A stretch of DNA of 64,000 nucleotides from contig JAKLGK010000001.1 of NCBI GenBank assembly GCA_022710725.1, positions 177,010 to 241,009 of the forward strand. Reading direction: 5' to 3'. The stretch comes from Verrucomicrobiota bacterium. Lineage in GTDB: Bacteria; Verrucomicrobiota; Kiritimatiellia; CAIQIC01; JAGNIJ01. Positions 24,894-33,039 of this stretch are shown here, piece by piece. A program made the translations under genes and the position numbers. A model generated the notes under the pieces. The model did not search any database and was not told the DNA's origin. It saw only the letters and a list, made by a program, of their open reading frames with translations. Numbering within the stretch: the first letter of the stretch is position 1; each line of letters starts with the position of its first letter.

Positions 24894-25555
24894 GACGCGC
24901 TCGCCTCCTTCGACGCCTTCTCGTCCGCCCGTTGAGATCGGGATTGTTTCCTGACGCTGGCGCCCATACCGGCCAGCAACGCCAGGGAAAGCAGCATCAG
25001 GTGGGCCGTGCTCGGCTCGGGGATGACGACAAAGCAGTTGTTGGAATCGGCCTCCCACCCGCCCTCGAAGTCCTGCTCGACGACGAGGAAGTTCTCCTCC
25101 GCCTCGTAGAGCGGCGACTGACCCCATGCCACTTCCCCGCCCGTGAAATCCAGGGTGTTGAAGAAGCGGATGTACAGATTCTCTATGTTCACTTCCGTGT
25201 TGTCCCAGGTGATCACCATGTCGGAGAGGAACGTGCCGTCGATATCGCCGCCGCCGGCGTTGTAGTACGGCTGCCCGATATGCACGACCCCCAACAGGAT
25301 ATCGTCGTCGGTGGCGGTGCCCGGCAGGTAGCAGTCGTTGAACATGGCCATGGGGTCGATGTCGCCGTTGGCATCCCCGTAGATGTAGACGATCGAGCCG
25401 TACGGCAGAGCCGTGATCCCATCGTCCAGCAGCAGCGCCGAACTCACGTAGGCGATCAGGCTGATGATGTCGCCGCGCGCGGGCACACTGGTCAGGCAGA
25501 CGATGCCGATCGCCAGGCCCAGCAACCATCTTTTCGCTTTACGTCCGGTCCTCAT
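24890..25555 (-). CDS. PEP-CTERM sorting-domain exported protein
   Basis: A 221-residue protein. The start at ATG 25555 (MRTGRKAKRWLLGL) gives a proper signal peptide ending at VPARG; further upstream frame is not protein-like. The mature domain is acidic and beta-rich. At the C-terminus VIPEPSTAHLMLLSLALLAG plus the basic tail VRKQSRSQR is a textbook PEP-CTERM signal (Pro-Glu-Pro, membrane helix, positive end). Such proteins are processed by an exosortase and exported to the envelope or matrix. No exosortase gene is in the window. It is the first gene of a two-gene unit with the TSP3-type protein. Confidence 0.88.
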   Translation of the reverse strand: MRTGRKAKRWLLGLAIGIVCLTSVPARGDIISLIAYVSSALLLDDGITALPYGSIVYIYGDANGDIDPMAMFNDCYLPGTATDDDILLGVVHIGQPYYNAGGGDIDGTFLSDMVITWDNTEVNIENLYIRFFNTLDFTGGEVAWGQSPLYEAEENFLVVEQDFEGGWEADSNNCFVVIPEPSTAHLMLLSLALLAGMGASVRKQSRSQRADEKASKEASAS

Positions 25556-25625
25556 ATCACAGGGCCAGTTGCTCAAATCAACCGACACCCCGCGCTCCCG
25601 GCCGCGTGAAACAGCCGATGCGCGA

Positions 25626-25653
25626 AGTATCCAAATTACACCTCTGGATTCAA
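25626..25653 (-). promoter_or_regulatory. Probable promoter of the PEP-CTERM/TSP3 operon
   Basis: On the minus strand TTGAAT (25653-25648) and GATACT (25631-25626) are 16 bp apart and lie about 70 bp before ATG 25555. The surrounding gap 25556-25830 is relatively AT-rich, divergent and free of genes. Confidence 0.55.
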
Positions 25654-25830
25654 TTACTAGAGTACCGAGGATGTCCCCGGCTGTCAACAGAGCCCGCGCG
25701 GCCCGAATGGGCACACGGCTTCGCTTCACCTGCCGGGACCAGGAGATATTCAATCTATTAATCCATATAGGGTTATGACTGGCGCGGGCGCGCGGTTTAC
25801 AGGGCGGTAGCGGAGTGGTACTTATAGTAC

Positions 25831-26643
25831 ATGTCGCAGTTGCCACCATCAGGCCCGCGCCGGGCAAGCCGACCGGGCGGGCGCGCCGCCGGCACGATCC
25901 GGGCGCTCATCCTGGCCGGGCAGGCCGCGTGGGCGCTGGGTGCGGCCGCGGCCATCCACGAGTCGGATCACACGTTCTGGCTGACCATCGAGACGGCGCC
26001 GCCGGGGGCCACGGTGCTCGCCGTGCCCGGGGACGGACGGGAAAAGGAGCAGGCGCTCGGCGTGACGCCGTGCGCGCTGGCGGTGGATTTGAACTGGGAA
26101 GTCCGGTGGTTCAAGAAGCGGTGGGAGTCGCTGACCATCCTGTCGCCCGGAGGGTTCTGCCGTCCGACGTTCAACACGAACGAGGGCTACCGCCTCACCG
26201 CGCGCCTCGTCGTTCGCAAGGAAGGCTGGAAGGATATCCCGATCGATACGCACCTCGCCACGCTGGCGGACCCGGGGAAGGATTGGAGCGGCAAGGAGCA
26301 GTGGCCTGCGAAGCAGACGCTGCGGTTTGTGCTGGAAGCGCTCCCCCCGGCATCGCCCCCCTCCTCCGCGGCGGCCCGCGCCGCGCCGCGCCGCGTGGTC
26401 CTGGCCGGCGCCGGGGAAGGATCCGGCAAGGTGGAGACCGGCCGGGTCACGATCTTCTGCGAGACGGCCTCGGCGGAGGTCTGGGTGGACGGCCAGTCCG
26501 CGGGAAGCGCTCCCGTCGAGCTGCTCCTGCGCGCGGGCAAGCGCCTCGTTGAGGTGCGCGCCGGGGACCGGTTGGTCTACCGGCGCGAAATCGAACTGGA
26601 GCCCGACGCCTCGCTCTCCTTCATAGTCCCGCCGGGGGAGTGA
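25831..26643 (+). CDS. PEGA-domain secreted or membrane-anchored protein
   Basis: A 270-residue protein. An N-terminal basic stretch and short hydrophobic segment (ALILAGQAAWALGAAAA, ~residues 25-41) act as a signal peptide or anchor. Residues ~48-165 form a beta-rich domain starting TIETAPPGATVLAVP. Residues ~205-268 form a second PEGA-like module (SAEVWVDGQSAGSAPVELLL). PEGA domains are surface beta-sandwiches of PVC and other bacteria, possibly carbohydrate-binding. TATAGT lies only 3 bp before the ATG; if it is a -10 box the message would be leaderless or use a later start. No -35 at the right spacing was seen. Confidence 0.75.
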   Translation: MSQLPPSGPRRASRPGGRAAGTIRALILAGQAAWALGAAAAIHESDHTFWLTIETAPPGATVLAVPGDGREKEQALGVTPCALAVDLNWEVRWFKKRWESLTILSPGGFCRPTFNTNEGYRLTARLVVRKEGWKDIPIDTHLATLADPGKDWSGKEQWPAKQTLRFVLEALPPASPPSSAAARAAPRRVVLAGAGEGSGKVETGRVTIFCETASAEVWVDGQSAGSAPVELLLRAGKRLVEVRAGDRLVYRREIELEPDASLSFIVPPGE

Positions 26644-26656
26644 ACGCGCCGCCCGC

Positions 26657-27658
26657 TCAAGACGTCATGGTGTCGCCGAACTCGTCCTCCAGCTCGACCG
26701 GCCCCTCCCGCCCCTTGTCGCCGCGGGTCAGCAGCCAGTGGACCAGGCCGAAGAGGCCGATGGGCAGGACCGCGCCGAAAAAGATGAGCTGCAGGAAGTT
26801 GAAATGGTACAGCAGGTCGGGCGTCATCCGGTACAGGTTCCAGAAGATCAGCAGGCAGCTCAACCACACGGCGCTGAAATTCGGAACCGCATCGCCGGAG
26901 CGCATGACGTGCAGGCCTATGAACCGCCTCTTCGTGATCGGGAAGAACAGGTTGGATCCCATGAAGCCGAGCTGGTCCTCCAGGAGGTGGGCCGCGTAGC
27001 CCGCCATGATCACCACCGCCGCCTGCCAGCTCCAGAGCAGCCAGCCCAGCAGCGCCCAGGCGGCGCCGACGAAGAAGCTGTGGCTCCAGTTGCGGTGCCA
27101 CGGCAGGAAGTGCAGGACCACGCGCCCCTGCCCGTCCGCCTCCAGCGCAAAGGTCGGGCCGTCGAAAATATCCACCCGCGTCGTGGCGTCGTAGGTCTGG
27201 ACGATCGGGGCGGCCAGCCGGGCGCGGCCGATCTTCCGCTCCGCCGGCTCGCTGTTCGGCACGGGGACCTGCCCGGTGTTGACGACGGGCCCGATGCGGA
27301 CCTGCACCTCCTGGTTCTCCGCGTCGAACCGCACGATGTACTGCCGCCAGTAATCCGCGCCCATCCGCACGGTGTTGAGCTTGATCCGGACCGCCCGCCC
27401 CGCCGTCCGCGCCTTGTCCACCGCCCTGGCCAGCTCGTCGGCGATGGCCTGGGGATCGGGGTTCTGCGGGTCCGGGTCGACGTAGAAGTCGTGCCGGTAG
27501 AAGAACCGGTAGAACTTGAAGTCGATCGTGTCCGGCAGGATGCCGAATGCGCCGCCGAGAATGAAGTAGAGGGGATTGCCTTCCGCGGCGGCCCGGACCG
27601 CCCACGGGCAAAACGACGCCGCCATCACCCCGCTGACGAAATGGGATATGCCTTTCAT
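26657..27658 (-). CDS. YdjM-type membrane-bound putative metal-dependent hydrolase
   Basis: A 333-residue protein with an N-terminal MKGISHFVSGV, a mid-protein HRNWSHSFFVGA and HLLEDQLGFMGS. These His/Asp clusters at membrane-helix ends define the YdjM/LexA-regulated inner-membrane hydrolase family. Relative to typical members (~200 residues) it carries a ~120-residue soluble insertion (residues ~55-175) rich in charged residues, which could be a substrate domain. Four to five membrane helices follow. It is the last gene of an operon with the OB-fold protein and the permease (13-bp gap). Substrate unknown; the family assignment is firmer than any activity. Confidence 0.8.
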   Translation of the reverse strand: MKGISHFVSGVMAASFCPWAVRAAAEGNPLYFILGGAFGILPDTIDFKFYRFFYRHDFYVDPDPQNPDPQAIADELARAVDKARTAGRAVRIKLNTVRMGADYWRQYIVRFDAENQEVQVRIGPVVNTGQVPVPNSEPAERKIGRARLAAPIVQTYDATTRVDIFDGPTFALEADGQGRVVLHFLPWHRNWSHSFFVGAAWALLGWLLWSWQAAVVIMAGYAAHLLEDQLGFMGSNLFFPITKRRFIGLHVMRSGDAVPNFSAVWLSCLLIFWNLYRMTPDLLYHFNFLQLIFFGAVLPIGLFGLVHWLLTRGDKGREGPVELEDEFGDTMTS

Positions 27659-27671
27659 CCGGGTCCTCCGT

Positions 27672-29009
27672 TCAAATCAGCCGCAGCCACATGGCGATCT
27701 GCTGCCCGAAGCCGGACATGTTGCAGGCGATCGGCAGCAGCAGGATGCCGAGGCAGTTCAGCCGGCGCGACGCGAACAGCACCGGGATCAGCCCGATGCC
27801 GGTCGCCACGATCATCACCAGGATCCCGCCCCATCCGGTCATCAGGTACACGATGGCCAGGATGATCACCAGCGCGACGAGCGACGCGTTGCGGTAGTGC
27901 ACTTTCTCGATGAACCGGATGGTCGCCCGCGTCAGGGGCCCCATCATGAGGAAGGCGACCGCGCCGGAGATGGCGATCGCGCCCAGCACCATGAAGTAGT
28001 CGTAGTAGCTGCGCGGGACATAGAGGCCCTTCATCATCCAGGCCGCGCCCCCGCGGGTCAGCCCCAGCCCCGGCACGAAGAGCAGCATGAACGAGCCGAC
28101 GTAGTACACGAGCTTCGACACGCCCTGCGACATGATGAAGACCTTCTCGTCCCGCTGCGCGGTCGCGTGGCCGGCCAGCAGGCCCCCGATGCCGCCGGTG
28201 ATGACCGGGAAGAACGCCGCGAAGCCGCCGCCCAGCCCGCCCGCCGCCGCGCTGCGCAGGATCAGGTCGCCGTTCAGCTCCAGCGAGTGCGCGATGCGCT
28301 GCGGCGGTACGTTGGCCCCGCTGATCATGTTGAGCAGGCACCACGGCACGGCGAAGAGGCCGACGAAGGCGGGCATGATGTTCTGGAAGGCCATGTCCAC
28401 CGACACGGGCGAACGGTAGAGCAGGATGAACCCGAGCAGGCCGGAGAGGAAGAACGTCGCGAGCCCCGCCCCCAGCGAGCGCCAGGCGTCCGCGAACTTG
28501 GCCAGGCCCGCCGGCCCCCGGTTGCCGCCCTTCGGCCACTCGGACATGAGGATGTACGTGATGATCACCCAGAGGATCCAGTGCATGTGCGGCCGCAGGA
28601 CGCCTTGCACCACGGGCAGCACGCGCGGCGCGAACGGGCCGACCACGCAGACCAGGAAGAAGACGCCCGCCAGGCCGCCGACGCCGGTCATCATCGTGCC
28701 CTCGTACCCGCGGCCGCTCATCAGGTACTTCTGGCCGGGCAGCACCGTGAACATGGCGCTCTCGTCCGGCGCGCCCAGCAGGATGGAGGGGATCGTGTTG
28801 AGCATGGACCATCCGACGACGATGCCCGCCATGAACGGAAGGAAGACCTCGGAGGGGATCGACATCCCCTTCTCGATCAGCCAGTAGAACAGCAGCACCA
28901 GCGCGCCCAGCACGTTGTAGGCGTGCAGGGCGGGCAGCACCGAGATCGTGCACGACAGCACGGTGCCCAGGATCGTGACGCCCAGAACCGTCAGGATGTT
29001 CAGCATCAT
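27672..29009 (-). CDS. TctA/DUF112-family integral membrane permease
   Basis: A 445-residue protein with about eleven transmembrane segments. The region NTIPSILLGAPDESAMFTVLPG matches the conserved loop of TctA-like (DUF112) permeases, and a second related loop, FFPVITGGIGGLLAGHATAQ, occupies the symmetry position. Classical tripartite tricarboxylate transporters need a TctC solute-binding protein and TctB; neither is nearby. The protein therefore may work alone or with the OB-fold protein encoded 15 bp upstream. Transport of a carboxylate or another anionic substrate is inferred from family only. Confidence 0.82.
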   Translation of the reverse strand: MMLNILTVLGVTILGTVLSCTISVLPALHAYNVLGALVLLFYWLIEKGMSIPSEVFLPFMAGIVVGWSMLNTIPSILLGAPDESAMFTVLPGQKYLMSGRGYEGTMMTGVGGLAGVFFLVCVVGPFAPRVLPVVQGVLRPHMHWILWVIITYILMSEWPKGGNRGPAGLAKFADAWRSLGAGLATFFLSGLLGFILLYRSPVSVDMAFQNIMPAFVGLFAVPWCLLNMISGANVPPQRIAHSLELNGDLILRSAAAGGLGGGFAAFFPVITGGIGGLLAGHATAQRDEKVFIMSQGVSKLVYYVGSFMLLFVPGLGLTRGGAAWMMKGLYVPRSYYDYFMVLGAIAISGAVAFLMMGPLTRATIRFIEKVHYRNASLVALVIILAIVYLMTGWGGILVMIVATGIGLIPVLFASRRLNCLGILLLPIACNMSGFGQQIAMWLRLI

Positions 29010-29024
29010 CGGGTCGCGCTCCGG

Positions 29025-30563
29025 TTATTCCAGCTCCACGGCCTGCGCGCTGGCGGGGACGATCTGCAACTGGCCCTGGTAATCGCCGATCGCGCCCGTG
29101 GCCTTCACGGTCCGGCCCGGCTCCAGCTTGTCCCGCTCGGGGCCCGGGACCATCCGGTCCCACAGGAGCAGGTCGATCTGGCCGGTGCCGTCGCTCAAGG
29201 GATAGACGATGCCCTTCATCAGCGACCGGGGCTCGCCCAGCGCGCCGCGCACGGTGAACACCCGGCCCTTCATGTCCGCCGTCAGCTTGCCGATCTCCAC
29301 GAGGCCTTCGCCCGCGGGGGCCGGCGCGGCCGGGGGCTCCACGTCCACCAGTTTCACCTTCGCGGAATGGGTGACCTTGATCTGCACGGTCTTCTCGTAG
29401 ACATCCACCAGGCCGCGGACCTTCATCAGCACGCCGGTGGACGGCGCGTTCTCCCCGAGGCGGGTCGCCACGTCATCCCAGTAGACCACGGGGATCCGCC
29501 GGCCCTGGTCCTCCAGGACCATCGTGTACGGAGCCCGGGAGCCCGGCGCCGGCGCGCGCAGTTCGGCCACGCGGCCGAGAACCGTGATTTCCTTCCCCTT
29601 CATGTCGACGGTGACATCGGCAATCTCCGTCGCGGCTTCGACCCGCGTGGGGACGGAACGCGGCGCGGCGGCGGCCGGCGCCGGCTTTTCTTCCGCGGGA
29701 GCGCCCGGCCCGGCGACCTGCCGCTCGGCGGAATCGGCGCGGACCTCGAGATCCTCCCCGCGGTTCAGCATCAGCTGGAGTTTGTCCTTGTAGGTGCGGA
29801 CGCCCACGCGCGCCCGCACGGCGGCCCCGGGGATCAGCAGCGACTTGTCCCCGATATCCGGGTAGAGGTCCGGCCAGAAGGTGATGGCTCCTTCGCCGGA
29901 ATCGTCCCGGAGTTCGATCACCCACGGCTGCCGGCTCTCCGGTTTCGGCGGGTTGACGGCCGTGATGGTCCCCTCGACCAGGATGCTGTTGCCCACGAGT
30001 TCGCCGTTGACCTCGCCCAGGACCGTCACCGGCACCTCCGCCCGCTCCAACTGGAGGTGCTCGGTCACCTGCAGCCGCATCACCACGTCGTCGTCCGCCG
30101 TCATGCTCAAGGCGCCGGCCACCGTGACGCGGTCGCCCGGCGACGGCACGAGGTCCTGCTCCACCAGGGCTTCGGCCTGGGAGCGGAAGGCGGTCACCGA
30201 AATCTCGCCCGTGCCGTCGTCCACGGAAAAGCGCAGCGACCGGACCTTGCCCGCCTCCTTGAAGACGCGCGGCTCGCCGGACACGGCGCCGACGACGCGG
30301 ACGTACGCGAAATTCATCGTCGGCTTGATCTCGCCGATGCGCACCACCGGCAGTTCGCGGTGCGTGGCCATCAGGTACAGCAGGCCCAGGCCGATCGTGC
30401 CCAGCGCCAGCGCCGCGTACCGGAAGACCCGGATGCTCATGCGCTTCTCCACGCGCGCGCCGCAGCGCGGGCAGCGGGTCAGCGCCCCGACAAACTGGCC
30501 GCACTGGGCGCAGGTGATCTCGGCCGGCTGGTCCGCGTGCCCCGGCAGGGGATTCGTCGTCAT
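29025..30563 (-). CDS. Membrane-anchored zinc-ribbon protein with multiple OB folds
   Basis: A 512-residue protein. Cys18, Cys21, Cys31 and Cys34 form a zinc ribbon (CAQC and CPRC). One transmembrane helix spans residues ~48-66 after a basic stretch, so the ribbon should be cytoplasmic and the rest outside. Residues ~80-155, ~185-260, ~335-405 and ~430-505 each read as an OB fold (YVRVVGAV...DDGTGEISV; FTVRGALGE...DGTGQIDLLLW). A Pro/Ala linker near residues 290-310 separates the two pairs. OB folds bind nucleic acids or oligosaccharides; extracytoplasmic location makes the ligand uncertain. It is the first gene of the operon with the permease and YdjM-type hydrolase. Confidence 0.8.
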   Translation of the reverse strand: MTTNPLPGHADQPAEITCAQCGQFVGALTRCPRCGARVEKRMSIRVFRYAALALGTIGLGLLYLMATHRELPVVRIGEIKPTMNFAYVRVVGAVSGEPRVFKEAGKVRSLRFSVDDGTGEISVTAFRSQAEALVEQDLVPSPGDRVTVAGALSMTADDDVVMRLQVTEHLQLERAEVPVTVLGEVNGELVGNSILVEGTITAVNPPKPESRQPWVIELRDDSGEGAITFWPDLYPDIGDKSLLIPGAAVRARVGVRTYKDKLQLMLNRGEDLEVRADSAERQVAGPGAPAEEKPAPAAAAPRSVPTRVEAATEIADVTVDMKGKEITVLGRVAELRAPAPGSRAPYTMVLEDQGRRIPVVYWDDVATRLGENAPSTGVLMKVRGLVDVYEKTVQIKVTHSAKVKLVDVEPPAAPAPAGEGLVEIGKLTADMKGRVFTVRGALGEPRSLMKGIVYPLSDGTGQIDLLLWDRMVPGPERDKLEPGRTVKATGAIGDYQGQLQIVPASAQAVELE

Positions 30564-30697
30564 GGCTTTCCTTTCCGAGCCCGGCCGCCGGAAGCGGACC
30601 CGTGGCCCATTTGGGAAGGTTGACTATATCGTGGCTGTTCCGGCCTGCCTAGCGGATTCTTCTGGACGCCCGAGGGATCGCTTGCCACCATGACCGC

Positions 30698-32167
30698 GTG
30701 ATCCGAGCATCCCGCCAGCGCGCGGACAACGAGCGCGCGCGCCGCCGGGCCGAGCAGGCCCTGGCTGAAAGCGCGCGGGAATATCCTCTGCTGGCCGAAT
30801 CCCTGCCCGACGCGCTCTTCATCACCGACCGCAGCGGACTGGTCTGCTTCGTCAATTCGGCGGCCTGCCGGTTTTTCCGCCGCCCCGTTTCCGCGCTGGT
30901 GGGGAAGAGGCAGACCGACCTCTTTCCTCAACCCGTGGCCCGCCAGCATACGCGGGCCATCCAGAAGGTGTGCCGGACCGGCCAGCCCCATATCAAGATG
31001 GAGCCGGAGCGCCTGCCGGGCACCGACCTGTGGATTGAGACCCGCCTCCAGCCCATCCGCAACCGGCGGGGCCGGATCACCCATGTTCTCGGCCTCGCGC
31101 GCGACATCTCGGCCCGCGTGAAAGCGGAGAGCGCCCTCCGCGAAAGCGAGGAGAATTTCCGGGCGATGGCGGAGAATGGAATTGACGCCATCCTCATCGC
31201 CGTGCCGCCCGGCCACCAGGTGTTTGTCAACCGGCGCCTGGCGGAACTCACGGGCTATTCCATCCGGGAGCTTCACCGGATGCATATCTCCAGGCTGGCG
31301 CGCCCCCCGGAAGCCCGCCGAGTGCTGGACATGTTCCGGCGGCGCTTGCGGGGCGAGGAGGCGCCCCAGCGTTATGAAGCCATGATACTGCGCAAGGACG
31401 GGAGGGAGACGCCCGTGGAGGTGTCGGCCACCCGTACCCTGTGGCAGGGGCGCGCGGCGGTCATGGCCATCGTCCGGGATGTCGCGGTCCAGCGGCGCCT
31501 GGCCGAGGAGCGCCGGCGCCTGGCCAGCCGGCTGATCGAGATCCAGGAGCGGGAACGACGCCTCATCAGCAGCGCGCTGCACGATCACCTGGGACAGATC
31601 CTGACGCTGGCCCGCCTGGAGATGGGGGCCGTGCAGCCGGCGCGCCGCGATTCCATCCTGCATCGCCAGAAGGCGCTCCTGCGCCTGGACGAGGCGCTGG
31701 CCACGGTCCGCAACCTCGCCACGTCGCTGCGTCCCCCGATCCTGGATGACCTCGACCTCGAAACCGCCCTGGAGGACCTGGCCGGCCAGTTCGGCGACTC
31801 CGGCATCGACATCCGCTTCAGCCATCGCGGGCGGCCCTCCCCGCAGAGCCGTCAGATCAAGACCTGTCTGTACCGCGTCACCCAGGAGGCCCTGACCAAC
31901 GTGGTGCGCCATGCGCAGGCCACGCGGGTCCGGATACACCTGGACGTCCGCGCGGGCACGACCCGCCTGACGATTCGGGACGACGGCAAGGGTTTTGATC
32001 AAGCCGCGATTCCGGAGTCGCAGGGCATCGGGCTGGCCGGCATGCGCGAGCGGCTGCGGTTGTGCCGCGGGCGCCTTGAAATCCGGAGCGTCAAGGGCCG
32101 GGGGACCGGCGTCGTGGCCGTGATCCCGCCGCCCGGTTCACGCGTCATCCTGGAGGACATCCGATGA
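30698..32167 (+). CDS. Soluble two-PAS sensor histidine kinase (NarX/DegS class)
   Basis: A 489-residue kinase starting at GTG 30698; a stop lies 45 nt upstream in frame and no ATG is available. Two PAS domains occupy residues ~25-140 and ~150-265. The HisKA_3 dimerisation domain follows, with the phospho-acceptor His295 in SALHDHLGQIL. The HATPase domain (~residues 390-482) has LTNVVRHAQA and DDGKGFD. No membrane segment is visible, so the signal is probably cytosolic, for example redox state or a small ligand bound by PAS. The stop overlaps the start of the response regulator in ATGA. The signal is unknown. Confidence 0.9.
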   Translation: MIRASRQRADNERARRRAEQALAESAREYPLLAESLPDALFITDRSGLVCFVNSAACRFFRRPVSALVGKRQTDLFPQPVARQHTRAIQKVCRTGQPHIKMEPERLPGTDLWIETRLQPIRNRRGRITHVLGLARDISARVKAESALRESEENFRAMAENGIDAILIAVPPGHQVFVNRRLAELTGYSIRELHRMHISRLARPPEARRVLDMFRRRLRGEEAPQRYEAMILRKDGRETPVEVSATRTLWQGRAAVMAIVRDVAVQRRLAEERRRLASRLIEIQERERRLISSALHDHLGQILTLARLEMGAVQPARRDSILHRQKALLRLDEALATVRNLATSLRPPILDDLDLETALEDLAGQFGDSGIDIRFSHRGRPSPQSRQIKTCLYRVTQEALTNVVRHAQATRVRIHLDVRAGTTRLTIRDDGKGFDQAAIPESQGIGLAGMRERLRLCRGRLEIRSVKGRGTGVVAVIPPPGSRVILEDIR

Positions 32168-32796
32168 TTCGTCTCATGCTGGCCGACGACCATGTCATGC
32201 TCCGGGAGGGTCTGCGCTCGCAGCTCAAGCAGAGCCCCGATCTGCAAGTCGTGGGCGAAGCCGGCACGCCCGCCGAAGTCATGGAGCAACTGCCCTCGCT
32301 GAAGCCGGACGTGCTGATCCTGGACCTGAACTTTCCCGATGGAAACGGCATCACGCTCCTCGGGCAGATCGGCCAGGCCTGGCCCTCCTGCCGCGTCGTG
32401 GTGTTGACCATGTACAACCACGTGCGTTACGCGCAGCACGCGATGGAAAGCGGGGCGCGGGGCTTTGTGGTCAAGGGCGCGCCCTTCGAGGAACTGGTCG
32501 AGGCCATCCGGGCCGTGCACCGGGGAGAGACCTACATGTGTCGCACGATGCGGGGGCGGCTTGCCGCGCAGAAACGCCGGGGGCGCCGTCCGGACGCCTT
32601 GGGATCCCTGTCTCAACGCGAGTTCGAGGTGCTGGTCCTGGTGGGGAACGGCCTGGCCATGAAGGAAATTGCCGCCCAGCTCGGTGTCAGCGAGAAGAGC
32701 GTGACCACCTACCGCGCGCGCATCCAGCAGAAGCTGCAGATGAGAAACAAGGCCGAACTCATTCGTTTTGCCCTGGAAAACGGCCTCGTGGAGTAG
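32164..32796 (+). CDS. NarL/FixJ-family response regulator
   Basis: A 210-residue protein. The receiver domain (1-120) has acidic Asp8-Asp9, the phospho-acceptor Asp54 (VLILDLNF), a Thr in VVVLTMYN and Lys in FVVKGAP. The LuxR-type DNA-binding domain (145-205) reads LSQREFEVLVLVGNGLAMKE and VSEKSVTTYRARI. It partners the PAS kinase encoded in the overlapping upstream gene. An inverted repeat CGTAGG-N6-CCTACG 8 bp after the stop could be one of its sites. Target genes cannot be read from the sequence. Confidence 0.93.
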   Translation: MIRLMLADDHVMLREGLRSQLKQSPDLQVVGEAGTPAEVMEQLPSLKPDVLILDLNFPDGNGITLLGQIGQAWPSCRVVVLTMYNHVRYAQHAMESGARGFVVKGAPFEELVEAIRAVHRGETYMCRTMRGRLAAQKRRGRRPDALGSLSQREFEVLVLVGNGLAMKEIAAQLGVSEKSVTTYRARIQQKLQMRNKAELIRFALENGLVE

Positions 32797-32803
32797 CCCC
32801 CGG

Positions 32804-32821
32804 CGTAGGCATAATCCTACG
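32804..32821. promoter_or_regulatory. Inverted repeat CGTAGG-N6-CCTACG, possible response-regulator site
   Basis: Six-base perfect arms separated by CATAAT, placed 8 bp after the response-regulator stop and about 220 bp before the next gene. The size and symmetry suit a dimeric NarL-type regulator. Only one copy was seen in this window, so the assignment is tentative. Confidence 0.35.
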
Positions 32822-32895
32822 GCCCGCCACCGGTAATGCAGTGGACAAAGGCGCCGCCGATTTGTGAATCTATCGTTTCGGGTGGACGCCATCTG

Positions 32896-33025
32896 TTTTG
32901 AGCTTCACTCATGCCCGCAACGCAGGGGCCGCCGGTGGGAAGTGAGGACGGCGGAAGGGTGGGCTGAACGTGAAGGCCGTAAGTGAAGCTTGAGTGCCCG
33001 CGCGGTTTCCGCGCGGGCTTTTTTT
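32896..33025 (+). ncRNA. Structured RNA leader with terminator-antiterminator layout
   Basis: Nested helices can be drawn on the plus strand: P1 32901-32909 with 32982-32990 (9 bp, extendable with G-U pairs), P2 32913-32918 (GCCCGC) with 32959-32964 (GTGGGC), and P3 32929-32934 with 32949-32954 (6 bp). An intrinsic terminator (32996-33025) follows directly. Its left arm begins GCCCGC, identical to the 5' strand of P2, so 32959-32964 can pair with either one. That gives mutually exclusive structures and a possible switch for the regulator gene starting at 33040. It could instead be an independent small RNA. I recognise no known riboswitch class. Confidence 0.55.
32996..33025 (+). terminator. 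Intrinsic terminator just upstream of the tandem-HTH gene
   Basis: GCCCGCGCGG and CCGCGCGGGC form a perfect 10-bp stem with a TTT loop, followed by seven T. The next start codon is only 15 nt further on. It can end the kinase/regulator transcript or act as an attenuator for the downstream gene. Confidence 0.92.
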
Positions 33026-33039
33026 CAGGGAAAAGGCGC

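Noticed and set aside
24894..25529. N-terminal extension of the TSP3-type protein to 25529
   Set aside because: It reads the PEP-CTERM gene in another frame; ATG 24893 gives a normal signal peptide.
32983..33039. Upstream start for the tandem-HTH regulator
   Set aside because: It would place an intrinsic terminator inside the coding region; ATG 33040 has its own purine-rich ribosome site and the family-like N-terminus.
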